In this document: positions 10,481 to 21,596 of the stretch, one piece after another
How the letters are laid out: each line of letters opens with the position of its first letter
How positions within the stretch are numbered: position 1 is the first letter of the stretch
From: Tubulanus polymorphus
Taxonomy: Eukaryota > Nemertea > Palaeonemertea > Tubulaniformes > Tubulanidae
Direction: 5' to 3'
Assembly: GCF_964204645.1 (NCBI RefSeq)
Contig: NC_134035.1
Span: 4,464,501-4,528,500, forward strand
DNA length: 64,000 nt
Notes under the pieces: generated by a model
Seen by the model: the letters and a program-made list of their open reading frames with translations, nothing else
Told to the model about the DNA's origin: nothing
The model's database searches: none
Position numbers and translations under genes: made by a program

Positions 10481-11640
10481 AATTAGATACAAAATTACCG
10501 GGCAATTTTATCCAATCATTATCAACTAACACTTTTATAATTTAGGGAGATTTGACTTCATGTTACATTGATTTTACGTCCTAGAAGTCATATAGAAATT
10601 GTCCGTAACATAGACGATTATTAAACCAATTTGGCAAATCATTTGTGCTTACTTTTGCATCGCCCTTGCTAGCACTATCAAATTTCAGTTACACATTTTT
10701 GATACTCAGAGAAGCTATTAACATAACAGAAATTTCCTCATAGGCCTATAGAAAATGAAAACAGCCTTACGATAAAGAAAGAAAATATGAAATAGAATTT
10801 AATAAGAAAATGGAATGATAACTTTAATTAACGTATGATATATATTTCGTGTGTATGTTTATGGAATATAGTGTAAAATGCAGGAATACTGATTAATGCA
10901 AAGATTATTTACGCGGCCACCTGAGCGCCTAGGCTGAAGCTGCGTTTATGGTCTAAGTCCTCCGAAATCCCAACAACTTACCAAGGCGTTTGTTTTGGCT
11001 TTTGTCTACGCTCTACAGGCGAGGGTACATTTTATTGCAATTGATTACAAAATCGAATGATATTAAAATTAATTAATATCTAACCGCATAGAATGGATTT
11101 ACTTGTTCCACTACCTAGCCCCGACCCCCTCCCGATGACCATCCGCCACAGGCGACCTCCACTCAAAGACCAGGCTTGAATCATGCCTCGTTACCATCTG
11201 TTTTGGGAGCAAATAGTACTCATGGAAGGTAGTATCCACCGTTCTTAATCTTAGAATAAACGGAACAAGGAAAAAAATCAAGCTAGGATAAATGGAACTT
11301 AAGTTTTTTTGCCCTTTTGAACCTTTTTGTCGAGCCGAAAGTGGTTTTGCATTAGCTTCATCTTTTCATTTTAGTGAATTTGTGATCTTGCTAACGATCC
11401 AACATTGTCCTGTTCCGATTCGAACAGCAAATCACCTGCATCGGGATTTGACGAGTTAACTTCGGGGGGTTGTCTTCCAGTTGGTAGGGCTAGTCATCCG
11501 GTGTTTTTATTTCGCGGAAACGCGGAATCTCGGAATTTTACAATAACGCGGAATTTATTTGATTTCACTATGAATAATAACCGGGCTTAGTATCAGACAA
11601 GGCACCGGTGCTGATGCCCTTGGTGCCAGCGAATCTTCTC
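10481..11640. other. Intergenic region after receptor 1
   Basis: The first 100 bp or so resemble the 3' flanks of receptors 2 and 3 (an AAAATTACC repeat and ATTTTAATAATTAG-type AT-rich sequence). The rest shows no gene or clear element. At 11507-11555 there are three ACGCGGAAT-like motifs with a TTTCGCGG core close to an E2F site, just upstream of the copy C promoter. Confidence 0.4.
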
Positions 11641-11659
11641 TTGAGAATTGGAATGAACC

Positions 11660-11732
11660 TTCCAAATGTTGACCAATCACAGCCATCGACTGTTCCAATT
11701 TCATTCCAAATGTTCCAAATGTTAACCAATCA
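11660..11732 (+). promoter_or_regulatory. Direct-repeat CCAAT promoter of copy C
   Basis: A 20-bp motif, TTCCAAATGTTRACCAATCA, occurs at 11660-11679 and again at 11713-11732 with a single difference, 53 bp apart. Each carries a CCAAT box (11673-11677 and 11726-11730) in the ACCAATCA context preferred by NF-Y. They lie about 150 bp before a splice donor at 11874, which is the arrangement expected of a TATA-less promoter with a short first exon. Confidence 0.5.
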
Positions 11733-11779
11733 GCGGCGAGCTTATGAACGGCGTCGGCTCGTTCTATATCCGGTTCACA

Positions 11780-11873
11780 ACTATACAGTATTCAGCGCGA
11801 TCATTTGAATCGACGAATTTCTCTTCAAAAAATATATCGTTTCCTGTCGTAGATCTAGAGTTTGCTGATCCAA
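11780..11873 (+). other. Probable noncoding first exon of copy C
   Basis: The start is estimated. The end is a consensus donor, CAAGTAAGTG at 11871-11880. The next acceptor, in a polypyrimidine context, is CCCTCTAG ending at 12640, six bases before the ATG. This gives a 5' UTR split by a 767-bp intron. Confidence 0.4.
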
Positions 11874-12482
11874 GTAAGTGTTTTTATAATATTTAACATA
11901 TTTTTCATCGACGAGTGAAGGTTTCATCGTATTTGGTTGTCGAAATGTCCTGAAAATCGCATCTTAAAATCTGAAATTCGAGTCCGTCGAACCCGGAAGT
12001 AATTTCAATAAAGTTTTATTGTTTTATTTATTTCTGCATGTTTAGAACTATTTAAAGTTCGTTGGTTTCGTGTTAATGTTATCGGTCATCGATGCGCGGA
12101 TGATCTTTTATTCCGTGGGCCTTTTAAGACTACAATAGCCGCCTAGTTTGAAATCAATTCAATGACAATAACAATTCCGAACAATGAACAGCGCGTCGGT
12201 CCGGGCCCACGTGGTGAAGTGAAGCCCCTTTGTCACAAACATTGACAAAACATCTATTGAACGATTCCTTTGTTATGTGAATGTGCATTTTATTGCAACT
12301 TTTGAAGCTTATTCAAAATCTGGCTTCATTTATCAGATATTTTTAAGGGCCTATTTTTAATATATGATAGTAGCCTACTGGATGACAAAGGCTAAAGCCT
12401 TCATATTTAAGCCAGAATTATCTTAGGCTACTTTCTCTATAGGCCTGCATCTAGTCTATCTGAACTTATGTTATGTGATACT

Positions 12483-12557
12483 GTCTGCATGGTGTAGAGG
12501 TAACACCCTCGATTCAGAAATGGATTGAGAGCCCCAGGTTCAAATCCTGGTGCAGAC
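12483..12557 (+). tRNA. tRNA-like sequence with enlarged anticodon arm
   Basis: A 7-bp acceptor stem is perfect (GTCTGCA with TGCAGAC). The A box TGGTGTAGAGG and B box GGTTCAAATCC fit the Pol III consensus. The T arm is perfect (CCAGG, TTCAAAT, CCTGG) and the D stem pairs (GTGT with ACAC). The anticodon region is about five bases too long: CTCGA and TTGAG enclose 12 bases, or an 8-bp stem encloses AGAAAT. I therefore assign no anticodon. It may be a tRNA pseudogene, a tRNA with a tiny intron, or the head of a SINE. It lies inside the first intron of copy C. Confidence 0.45.
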
Positions 12558-12646
12558 AATTGACATGACGTATTGTTTGTTCTGTGGTATTTTTATGCTT
12601 ATTTTACATATATTTTTTTGAATTATTTTTCTCCCTCTAGGTTAAC

Positions 12647-14735
12647 ATGAATTCGAAACCGAAATTCAATCGGTTAGGTAACGGCGAGCTCGTGTTGGGC
12701 TATTCATCTGAGGCTGTGGAGTTGAAGAAAGTTTCGAAAAATTCAGGAACTTATCAGTGTAAAGACCCGACATTAGTCCACAAAGTTGCGCTTCATGAGA
12801 CCAGGCTCGCCGGTGGAGATCCATCAAATGAACAGGATGTGCTTTCCCTATATAAGTTGCAGTTTGGAATGTTTAGGGGCCAGTCCTTTAAATGGCTCAT
12901 CGAAAACGGACTCGGATATTCCAGTTGGATTATCAACAGTATGAGGCGTGAACAGCCATCAGACACGCCTCTTTCAAAAAACAAATTTGCTTTTAAGAAA
13001 TACTTCAGTTTTTTCCCGGAATGCGAAGAAGCTCTTGCCTTAAAGGAAAAAGAACGAATGAAAAGAACAAAATCGAAGAACCTCAAAGGTACACTTGATT
13101 TAATGTTATGATAATGATTAAATTTTTAGAAAAACATTGAAATTTTCAAACAATCTCTTACTATTAACTGTACTTTTATTTTGAGCAGACAATACTGAAC
13201 TCGACGACGCTGAACTAGTTACAGCTGTCGTAAATATTGAAACCATGCAGAAGCAGCAGCAGCAGCAGCAGAGTGAATCTACAGCAGAACCGGAGAAAGT
13301 CTCTGGTAATTATTATTTACAAATAATTTGAAAAAAAATTTATGATTAGTTATATTTTCATAATTTTATGTTCCGTTTCTGGTATTTTGAATTTGTAGAA
13401 AATCAGCAGTTCCCGCTACCAGCTGGCTGGAAAGAGATCCTCCCTGAAATGGATCATAAATGGATTTCGCATGCATTGTTTAAACTTAAGCGAGGTGACA
13501 AAGCCGAACTCGATGCTACCAAAATCGATCGTTTGTGGTATTATCCACCCCAACCTCCAGTGGCGCTTCAGCAGATACCGAACCCAGATCCATACTTTGG
13601 AACAAAGTTATTGTTGTGGATGCCACGTAGACTGTGGCACATGAAATTCAAGTGCAGCGTATGTCCCGATATTGAACTGACTGGCGCTGGAATTTATCCG
13701 AGAACTAGGCAGGTACTGGATATAGATGGGTTTTACTCATTGGCCGGAGAATACCTCGAATGTCCTGCGTGCCATAAGAAGTTTATAAGCTGGAGCCAGG
13801 AAATGCTGTCACAGCTCGATGTTGGCCATCGAAATCTTTTCGCGCCGATTCTGACTTATCGCTTTGCATGTGATATTCGCGTTATCAGACTTCTTCGGCA
13901 ACGCGGCCTCGGTAATAGCGCGACACAGCTGCAAAAGACGATTTCGGAACAACACGCGGAATCATGGCTTACTAAAACTGCGCACTATTTGACCGACTGT
14001 GCTCAGTACAAGAACGCGATCGATAATCGTTTGATAACCCAGTCATCTGCATTCAAAGATTCCCCAGAAATGCCATCTGTACCGAAACCGGATTGGTTTC
14101 TCCGCGTTTATTGTTTGGACGTTTTATCAAGATTGGACGAAGTCAAGTCCAACATAACTTCGGTGTTCAGAAATGTCCTGAAGATGGACTCAACGAAAAA
14201 GGTAAAGCATCACAAAATAAATTTCATTTCGCACTTTTAGCCGATTAAACTCTCATGGACCCTTTTTTCTTCTTTTTTTCAGATTGTAAAAAAGCTACAA
14301 GGTCATGCAGCCGGTACAGCAAATTGGGTAACAAATATGGGGAACGAGTTCGGCCAGGTGTTGATTAGCGTTTTGACGGCAGGTGAGGGCAAAGGTTTGC
14401 AGCAGATGGCCACCGGTATAGTGAAGCGATATTCGGACGCAAATGTAAACCCGCCAGTCGCCCTATACGTGGATCGCGACTGTTGCAATGGACGCACCAG
14501 TGATATGTTTTCTGCCTGGCCAGGTTTAGAAGTACGTCTGGACATATGGCATTTTATGCGACGTATTGCTATTGGGTGTACAACTGATTCGCATCAGTTG
14601 TACGGAGTATTCATGCGGAGATTGTCCGGTTGTATCTTCGAATGGAGTACTGATGACATTGCATTTTTAGTAAGTGCGAAGAGATCGGAACTCGGTGTGC
14701 CGTCACTGTCCGATAGTGATGTGCTGGCCCGTTGA
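12647..14735 (+). CDS. DUF6729-type transposase-like gene, copy C, N-terminal and DDE part
   Basis: Coding exons 12647-13088, 13189-13305, 13399-14201 and 14283-14735 join in frame with GT-AG borders to 604 codons, ending at TGA (14733-14735). The first exon has GQSFKWLIENGLGYSSW. The second carries a six-Gln run from CAG repeats. The third has GWKEILPEMDHKW, a zinc-ribbon-like pair (CSVC, CPAC) and VLDIDGFYSLAGEYLEC, which I recall as DUF6729, then MDSTKK. The fourth has GNEFGQVLISVL, LYVDRDCC and LDIWHFMRRIAIGC. I infer an RNase H-fold DDE transposase with D in MDST and VDRD. The expected glutamate segment (STSLES in copy B) and the following LLEGMVRW part are absent between 14735 and 14823. 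Splicing onward would be out of phase. It is probably inactive as a transposase. Confidence 0.7.
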
Positions 14736-14822
14736 AATATTCAGGTATTTTTGGTTCAATTTTATTTCCATTAATTGCTGTTTATTTATTCGCAATAATC
14801 TTAAAACAAAAATTTATTTTAG

Positions 14823-16460
14823 GTGAACTTATCGGAATTGAATATCTGTACAGTCAGACTGGAAAAAGTTTACAATCAGCAGCAGAAGACGTGGACAACT
14901 TGACAGAATTAGAAGACGACGAAGGCTTCAATGAGGAAGTTGATGATATGACGATTCCTCCACCTCTTCCGACTGAGCCAGCTCGTTTACCGCTGCCAGA
15001 CTGCGATGAAGACATCGATATGCCATCAACTGAGTGTATGTGTTAACATAAACTGAAAAAAAACCATGAATTAATACTGCAGGCAGCAACTCAACAAATT
15101 ATTCATGAATAGAAATGTAATTAAGCCTTTATCTTTTACTTTCCAGTACTGGAATCATTATCTGTGGCTGCACCAGTTGATATCAACGTTCCACCGGAGA
15201 ATGAATCTCAGGATGCACAGTTTACGGTAAAAAGAATTTTGTTTTCTATCCCTATTTTAATTGGTAGTTTATCGCCTAATTCAATTTGGTTGTAATTGAT
15301 TTTTTATTTTGCTTTAGGAATCAGTCGGACCAGATAATATCCCTGGATTTGAGAAGGTCCAGCAATTGGCTGATTATTTAGTGGATTTACGTCAATGTCC
15401 GGTTCTGACTAACGTACAGGCGAGGAAAATTGTATCTCTATGGAACAACCTCGATCCATACGACAAGAAATCCACAAAATTCTCTCCACGACATAAGACG
15501 AAATTAACCCAGGGCAGATTCAAAGTGTCAAAAACAAACGTTTTGCCTGGTGTTGAAAGTACAAGAAGGTATTTAGTTAATATTAATCATTATTTCGATT
15601 TAAGCCACAAATGAAGCATTTTCCCTAATATATAACCAATTTTCGGTAACCATTATTTTTGAAAACTTGTTTAAGGTGTTTTATTGGCGAGAATGGTAGT
15701 CCTGCCCAGTGGCCCGACTGTAATCGATACGTCGAGGCATTAATCTCACGTCTCTGCGACCTGCATCCAGGAATGACTCGAACCAAATCAGGCACGACTC
15801 AACGTTGGACTTTGGTGATGAAAACATATAGATCAATTAGAGATAAAGTCATGAGCAACGGGCTGGTTGTAAATGGTTGTAATATACAACTGGTCGAGAT
15901 AAATAACACGACTTTAAGTCAGTGGTAAGTTTTAGATTGCACATTCGTAGATATCTCCTCAATTGATTTTCCTCAAACTACCCAGTATCACGAGTGATAT
16001 ACAAACATCTTTACAGATGAATAAGAAATGTAATGAATTTTTATGATTTTTTTTTCTTTTTCTTCAAAGGTACAACAAACGTTCCAAAAGAAAAGAAACC
16101 GTAGTGCTACAGCAAGGGATAACGTTGCCGACGCCACCACTGACGACAGATACAATTCGTGATGCAGTATTGAGACAGGCGATTCCGATACCTCCTCCCA
16201 CCGCTCAGCATTTTCAATTCAATAACCCGGAAAATGATGCTGGGAAAGCGAAAACAAGAGACTCTGGTGTAAATATACTGCCGAAGCAACCACCGCTGCC
16301 ATTACACCTACCGGTAACCATTGTTCCGGCCGGACCATGTACAATGACTCCAGTTATTCAGAGCGTTCTATCGGTTCCATCCACTACGCAGTGGTATCGC
16401 AAACGACAACTTCACAAAGCTGAGAGCGGCGAATCAGTAAAGAAATATCGTGAGAGGAAA
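14823..16460 (+). pseudogene. Copy C C-terminal exons
   Basis: Exons 14823-15035, 15147-15226, 15318-15568, 15676-15924 and 16070-16460 have matching phases and canonical borders. They encode GELIGIEYLYSQTG, a long acidic and proline-rich stretch (DDEGFNEEVDD, PPPLPTEP), ARKIVSLWNNLDPYDKK, GSPAQWPDCNRYVEAL, NGCNIQLVEINNT and a basic, proline-rich tail (YNKRSKRKET; LPTPPLTTD). All of these also occur in copy B. The exon chain is open, but the preceding exon ends at a stop and no phase-compatible donor is visible. The last exon is cut by the LINE immediately after RERK at about 16460. Confidence 0.65.
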
Positions 16461-18313
16461 GGTCCAACCATATCCATAGCTAACATTGCTAATAAATTTA
16501 ATGAGTACTTTGTAAACATCGGTAATAAGCTTGCCGAAAAGATAGGTTTGGGTACCGATGGGATTAGCATGAAAGTAACTAAAAAAATTTTTGACTTAAT
16601 TAAAGATCCTCTCTGCCATGTTTTTAACATGAGTCTACAGACTGGAATTGTTCCGGACAAATTAAAAATCGCTAGAATTCGACCTTTATACAAAAGTCGT
16701 GACAAAGATAACTTTAATAATTACCGGCCCATCTCAATTTTGCCTTGCTTTTCAAAGATTCTTGAAAAAGTCGTGTACAACAGACTAATGTCTTATTGTG
16801 ATAAATTTTCTATCATAAATTCAAATCAATTCGGTTTTAGAAAGAATCACTCCTCTGCCATGGCAGTCATCAAAATTATTGATGAAATTTCATATAATCT
16901 TGAAAATAAAAATCCCACTATCGGTGTTTATTTGGACTTATCTAAAGCCTTTGATACAGTCAACCATGAAATATTATTGTCAAAATTAGATTTTTATGGA
17001 ATTAAAGGTCGCGCACTTTGCTGGTTTAGAAATTATTTGGAAAACCGACAACAAACTGTTCAAATTGATAATTGTAAGTCTCAACTTTTGAATATATCTA
17101 CTGGTGTGCCTCAAGGTTCCATTTTGGGACCGTTACTTTTTTTAATATACGTAAATGACTGCGTTAATGTCAGCAACATTTTGAAATTTACGCTTTTTGC
17201 AGATGACACTAATGTCTTTGCGAGCGGTTCCGATATTCATCACCTTGCATTGACCGTGTCTAGTGAACTTGATAAACTAGCCACGTGGTTTTACGCTAAT
17301 AAATTATCTTTAAACTTGCTAAAAACTCATTGCATGGTATTTGGCTCACAACTACCACTTAACATTTCGATTCAAATCAGCGGAATTAATATTGATCAAG
17401 TTCATAGCACAAATTTTTTGGGTATAAATATTGACGATAAACTTTCATGGATTGATCATATCAATAATGTTCAACGCAAGGTATCGAAGAGTATCAGTAT
17501 GTTAAATAGATTAAAACGATTTTTACCTGAGAAAACTCTTATTCAATTGTATTTTAGTTTAGTGGAACCGTATTTAAGTTATTGTAACATAGTCTGGGCT
17601 CAAAATTTTAATGTCTATTTAGATTCATTATTACTACTTCAAAAACGTGCGGTTCGAATAATAACAAATTCATATTATTTAGAACATACTGATCCACTCT
17701 TTAAAAGACTGAAAATACTGAGAATTAAAGAAATGAACAAATTACAGTTAGGATGCTTCATGTTTAATTATAACAAATCCATGCTACCTGATTCTTTTAA
17801 TAACTATTTTCAATTTCGACATGTACTCCACAATTATCAAACTCGTAGCCAAAACAATATGGAAATCCCTCGATTTCAAACTCGAAGAAATAAATTTTCG
17901 GTAAAGGTTTCTGGTCCAAAACTTTGGAATTCACTCGATTCAACTTTAAAGCAGTCGAAGAATGTTTATGTATTTAAAAAGAATTTCAAGCAGTATCTGT
18001 TAACGGGTCAATAGTAATTTAACATTTGTTTAATATGCGTTTATAGGTCGATCCGAAATTAACTTGTCATTATGGATGTGTGTGCGTGCGTGCGTGCGTG
18101 CGTGCGTATGCGTGAGTGTTGTGGTGCAGGGTTGTGTACATGTGTGTGTGTGCGTGCGTGTGTTTGATTTCTATGGGCGCCAGGGCCATGTTTTATGGAT
18201 ATAAGTTTGTAACTTCTCCTGGTGTCCATCGACTTGAATTACATTATTTTATTATATTATCTTGTTGTAATATTCTAGTGTAATTTAATTCGTGAATAAA
18301 GAATAAATAATAA
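16461..18313 (+). mobile_element. 5'-truncated non-LTR retrotransposon with intact RT
   Basis: From NKFNEYFVNIGNKLAEKIG onward this encodes a reverse transcriptase of the CR1/L2/Jockey type with no stop until 18014. Visible RT blocks are YRPISILPCFSKILEK, GFRKNHSS, YLDLSKAFDTVNHE (catalytic Asp), TGVPQGSILGPLLF, and LFADDTNVFA with the paired Asp near 17200. The C-terminal part includes LDSLLLLQKRAVRIIT and FSVKVSGPKLWNSL. There is no endonuclease, so the copy is 5' truncated, the usual result of target-primed integration. The 3' end has CGTG repeats and an AATAAA-rich tail near 18297. The RT is uninterrupted, which suggests a recent insertion. The target duplication is not evident. Confidence 0.85.
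18075..18166. repeat. CGTG/GT microsatellite in the LINE 3' UTR
   Basis: An interrupted run of TGCG and TG units follows the RT stop codon, within the LINE tail. Confidence 0.85.
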
Positions 18314-18450
18314 TATGTCGGAAATGTCGAGCAGTTCGGGGGCCTGACCATAAACAATATTACGGAAGTTGGTATTGCCCCTCGACTGAAACAGAACAAT
18401 TTGAGACCTGGCTTCAGTCTTTACCAGCTTATAAAAAACGAAAATTGTGA
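18314..18450 (+). pseudogene. Copy C terminal zinc-finger piece beyond the LINE
   Basis: After the LINE the original gene resumes: CRKCRAV, GSWYCPS, ETWLQSLPAYKKRKL and a TGA at 18448-18450. Copy B has CRICRKCRAV at the same place, directly following its YCERK-like segment. The pair C-x2-C with a later WYC suggests a small zinc finger at the natural C-terminus. The LINE separates it from the rest of the protein, so it is now untranslated 3' sequence unless the LINE is spliced out. Confidence 0.65.
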
Positions 18451-18740
18451 TGATGTAAATAATGTTTATATATATATTCATGTGATCTCTGAAAATAAAA
18501 CTTCTTCATAAATAGAATTAATTAATGCTAATGATACCAGTACAAAAATGTTAATTGTATAGAGCATATCTGTTATTTAAAAAAGTTTAAAAATTAAAAA
18601 AAAAAAACAACCAAAACAAGTTTTTAATGCTGCCTGGACTGTGTCCAGAAGATCCCAAGCCCTTATGAAAAGCAGAGGGGAGACTATTTGGTTGATGGTA
18701 AAAAACAAAAGAAAAATATGGAGCAAATTTAATAAATAAA
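18451..18740 (+). other. 3' UTR and end of the copy C element
   Basis: Sequence at 18600-18740 is an inverted match to 6105-6240 beside copy B (GTTTTTAATGCTGCCTGGAC on this strand). Identity fades by about 18740. An AATAAA at 18731-18736 may be the polyadenylation signal. This defines the 3' limit of the duplicated unit. Confidence 0.6.
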
Positions 18741-19740
18741 TTAATTAGTAAATGTATCAAAGTTTTTTGTTTCATTTTGTAGTTAGGTACCGGTACATAT
18801 ATGGGATTCGAAATAAATAATGAATTAGGAAATGTAGAGGTTTGTTAATTCTGTTTCAATTTTCAGTAGGTATATATGGGATTCGAGTTCAAAATCGGAA
18901 CAGTGTACATTCAACATGACTTCTTTTCGAGTTAACTACCTTTGAACATTCCCCATTTAGTTAACTTTTAGTTCGAGTATATGTGTGTTGGGGGCGCGGG
19001 TTGACCTAGAAGATTGCGGGGGATTTTTTGCGCTGAGTCAGGTTCGAATTCCACTATTGACACGCAATATCATTTGATATTATTTTATGACAGATATCGT
19101 CGACTGGCTGCCAATTGCCCTATTTACTCGCAATAGCTAATGATATGCCATTTTTTCATTTAGAAACCTCCATCAAGTACCGATAATAAGATGCAAGAAA
19201 TCAGCACGTAGGAACGACTTTGTAATAGCGATCATAAAGTACGAAGTTAAAGAAAAAATGAAACCATTTAATAAACTTAGATATCATTTACCTTTTATTT
19301 ACTTTTCTAGATACACCAAATATACCGAAATGATAGATAAACATCAACCACAATCTAGATGCAGGACACGTCGAATATTCAAAGCCAGAATGAAATGTTC
19401 ATTGGGAGACGCAAACTAAGGCAAATGTCAGAACATATACTTCATTTTTTGTTCGTTACCATACTTTTCCTGACATTTTTCATGACCAAGGCGAACACAA
19501 ATATTATGATACATTGCATATCAGCAGACACCAATACTTAGTAATAGATTATAGAACTATCGAGATAGTAGAACGCAAGGTACTTAAAGATCAGGGAAAT
19601 CAATTATTTTCCGTGCAAAACAATATGAAAACAGGACCTCGTGAGCACAGGACCTATGGATCTTAGTTCTTTTGAACTGTCGAGTTTCGCAAAAATAGTT
19701 ACTTTTAAGTCGATTTTATTTCTTCAGTAATTGATTTAGG
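18741..19740. other. Intergenic region before receptor 2
   Basis: TATATGGGATTCGA occurs twice (about 18800 and 18870), a short local duplication. A 60-codon open frame at 19359-19541 has one hydrophobic run but no conservation that I can see. Nothing else is recognised. Confidence 0.4.
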
Positions 19741-19981
19741 GATTAATCCCTTTTGTGAAACTCGACCGAGGTCGCACACTTTATGACTTTGGCAATCTAG
19801 TATTCCTTAAGACACAGAATAACAAGATGTCACACGAATTGATGAATAAAGATAGTTATTTGTGGATATTTTAGTTCTTTAATCAGTTTGATTTATCTAA
19901 CGCGAACGAAATTATGTTTGGCGATGTTTTACGAGTCGACGGCACAAGCCACATCACATTTGCACCAGAACCAATAGCGAG

Positions 19982-20932
19982 ATGGTTATCGTCAATTTCA
20001 CCTTCGCTCAACCAATCGGTCACTCTTACCACACCTATTTCGCTCTGAAATCGATTATACACCTGTCTGGTTCGAACAGAACAGTGGCGCTGATCACTTT
20101 TCCGATCGTACTCATTCTGGGTACGTTCGGCAACACGGCCGGTTTCCTGGTGATGAGTAGCCGAAGATTCAGACGATTTTCATACGCGAATTACTTGATG
20201 GTTTTGTCACTTGCCGATTTATTACAGTGTATCAGTTTGACCGGCATGCCGTTGTGGGAGTACGCGTTGAAAAGCGTCAATTTCTCCAGCGTCGGACAGT
20301 GTTTAGCTTACGAATTCGTATTCCAATTCGCGTTTTCGTGGAGCACGACTTTAATCGTGATTATTACCGCAGAAAGAGTCCTCGTTGTCGTTTTCCCGTT
20401 CACATCGCGGGTTATATGCACAGTTAAGTGTTCTCGCCGTGTCATGTTAGCCATGCTCGTTCCCAATACTCTAGCCGCCAGTCACATGTTTTTCGGAATG
20501 CGTTTTTCCGAGCAGTTGAAATGCCACTATTACAGTTTCAACTTCCAGAGGCAGCTTTATTTTTACATAGTCACCTTTTCCTACGCCGTTCCGTGCGTCC
20601 TTCTGATTGTTAGCAATATGGTAATCGTGATTTTCATGCGGCGAGGTTTAAAAGTCGGGGAGACCGGGCGAAAGACGGCTAAAGCCCGCCGTACAACTAT
20701 AATGCTGATAACAGTATCTCTGGCTTTCGTGGTTACCACATTGCCCAACACAATCACGTCTTTTCTTCCGATTCCCAAACATATTGTAGATTATTTCTAT
20801 ACGATGTTCACGGTGATAACGTCGTTGAATTACTCGTTAAATTTCTATATCTATCTATTACTGGGGTCTGAAGTCCGCATGTTCGTACTGGAGAAGATTA
20901 CATGCAGAACGGACGCAAAATTTGCTAGGTAA
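19982..20932 (+). CDS. Rhodopsin-like G protein-coupled receptor 2
   Basis: Single-exon paralog of receptor 1, also 316 codons and with the same start context (CAATAGCGAGATGG). TM1 keeps GNTAGFLVM, TM2 SLADLL, the TM3 cysteine is in GQC, and the DRY position reads AERVLVVVFPF. TM6 has TTLPNT and TM7 NFYIYLLLGSEVR with Tyr where receptor 1 has His. Loop 3 (GLKVGETGRKTAKARRTT) is identical to the paralogs, while TM2 (LQCISLTG) and TM4-5 differ, so ligand or expression may differ while G-protein coupling is probably conserved. The N-terminus carries NFTF and NRTV glycosylation sequons. The upstream octamer of its paralogs is changed to ATTTGCAC (19958-19965). Confidence 0.9.
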   Translation: MVIVNFTFAQPIGHSYHTYFALKSIIHLSGSNRTVALITFPIVLILGTFGNTAGFLVMSSRRFRRFSYANYLMVLSLADLLQCISLTGMPLWEYALKSVNFSSVGQCLAYEFVFQFAFSWSTTLIVIITAERVLVVVFPFTSRVICTVKCSRRVMLAMLVPNTLAASHMFFGMRFSEQLKCHYYSFNFQRQLYFYIVTFSYAVPCVLLIVSNMVIVIFMRRGLKVGETGRKTAKARRTTIMLITVSLAFVVTTLPNTITSFLPIPKHIVDYFYTMFTVITSLNYSLNFYIYLLLGSEVRMFVLEKITCRTDAKFAR

Positions 20933-21590
20933 AATTGGAGACAAAATTACCCGACAATTTTTACCCAATTTTCTTCAACTAACACTTTAAAATGAAGGGA
21001 AATTTGTGTTTATGGTTCATTGATTTTAGTAGAAGTTTTTTGGAAATTCTTTTCAAATAGACGAAAATTATCTAAAATCAATTGTGCAAATTTTTATCGC
21101 GTAGAAGTTCGAGAAATATGACATAGTCTACTCGGCCTGCATCCATTCGAACCACCCTCCTGGAAACCATTGTTCACAAGATTGGCCACAGAATTCGACA
21201 AAAACTTAATTGTTCTTGGCCTAACAAAGACCATGAAATCCAAATTATGTACTGGAAATACCCAAGAGGAGAGTATTAGAGAAGGTTTTTTGAAGCAAGA
21301 TTTGCTTGTTTGGCATTGAATGGATTCGAATGGCTTATGTATTATTCTCATCTTTTTGAGGTCATTATCATTATTAGGTAGTTTTCTTTTCAAAATTTGT
21401 ATCCACTTCTTATCTTATTTTATTTTACTGAGGAATTCCTTATTATTCGGTGTATCCCTTTCGCGTAACGAATTTAACATATTGCCCAGGCTTTATAATC
21501 TCTCTCGTTATTAGATGTCCCCTTCATTCCGTAGTGCGACTTCTTTAGTTGGCATACGTGTGTTGTTTTTCTGCCAGTGGAGGTCGGTGA
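20933..21590. other. Intergenic region after receptor 2
   Basis: The first 100 bp match the flank of receptor 1 (AAATTACCCGACAATTTTTA). A plus-strand frame at about 21140-21320 (HPFEPPSWKPLF to QDLLVWH) and an opposite minus-strand frame of 99 codons are open, without recognised domains. I do not call a gene. Confidence 0.4.
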
Positions 21591-21596
21591 AATTAC

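Noticed and set aside
16461-18313. Target-site duplication of the LINE
   Set aside because: Flanks GAGAGGAAA and ATATGTCGG do not repeat convincingly, so none is claimed.
19359-19541. A 60-codon frame with one hydrophobic segment upstream of receptor 2
   Set aside because: No counterpart upstream of receptors 1 or 3, and no splice or homology support.
21094-21393. A 99-codon minus-strand frame
   Set aside because: The opposite strand is equally open and neither shows a domain, so I cannot choose a gene.
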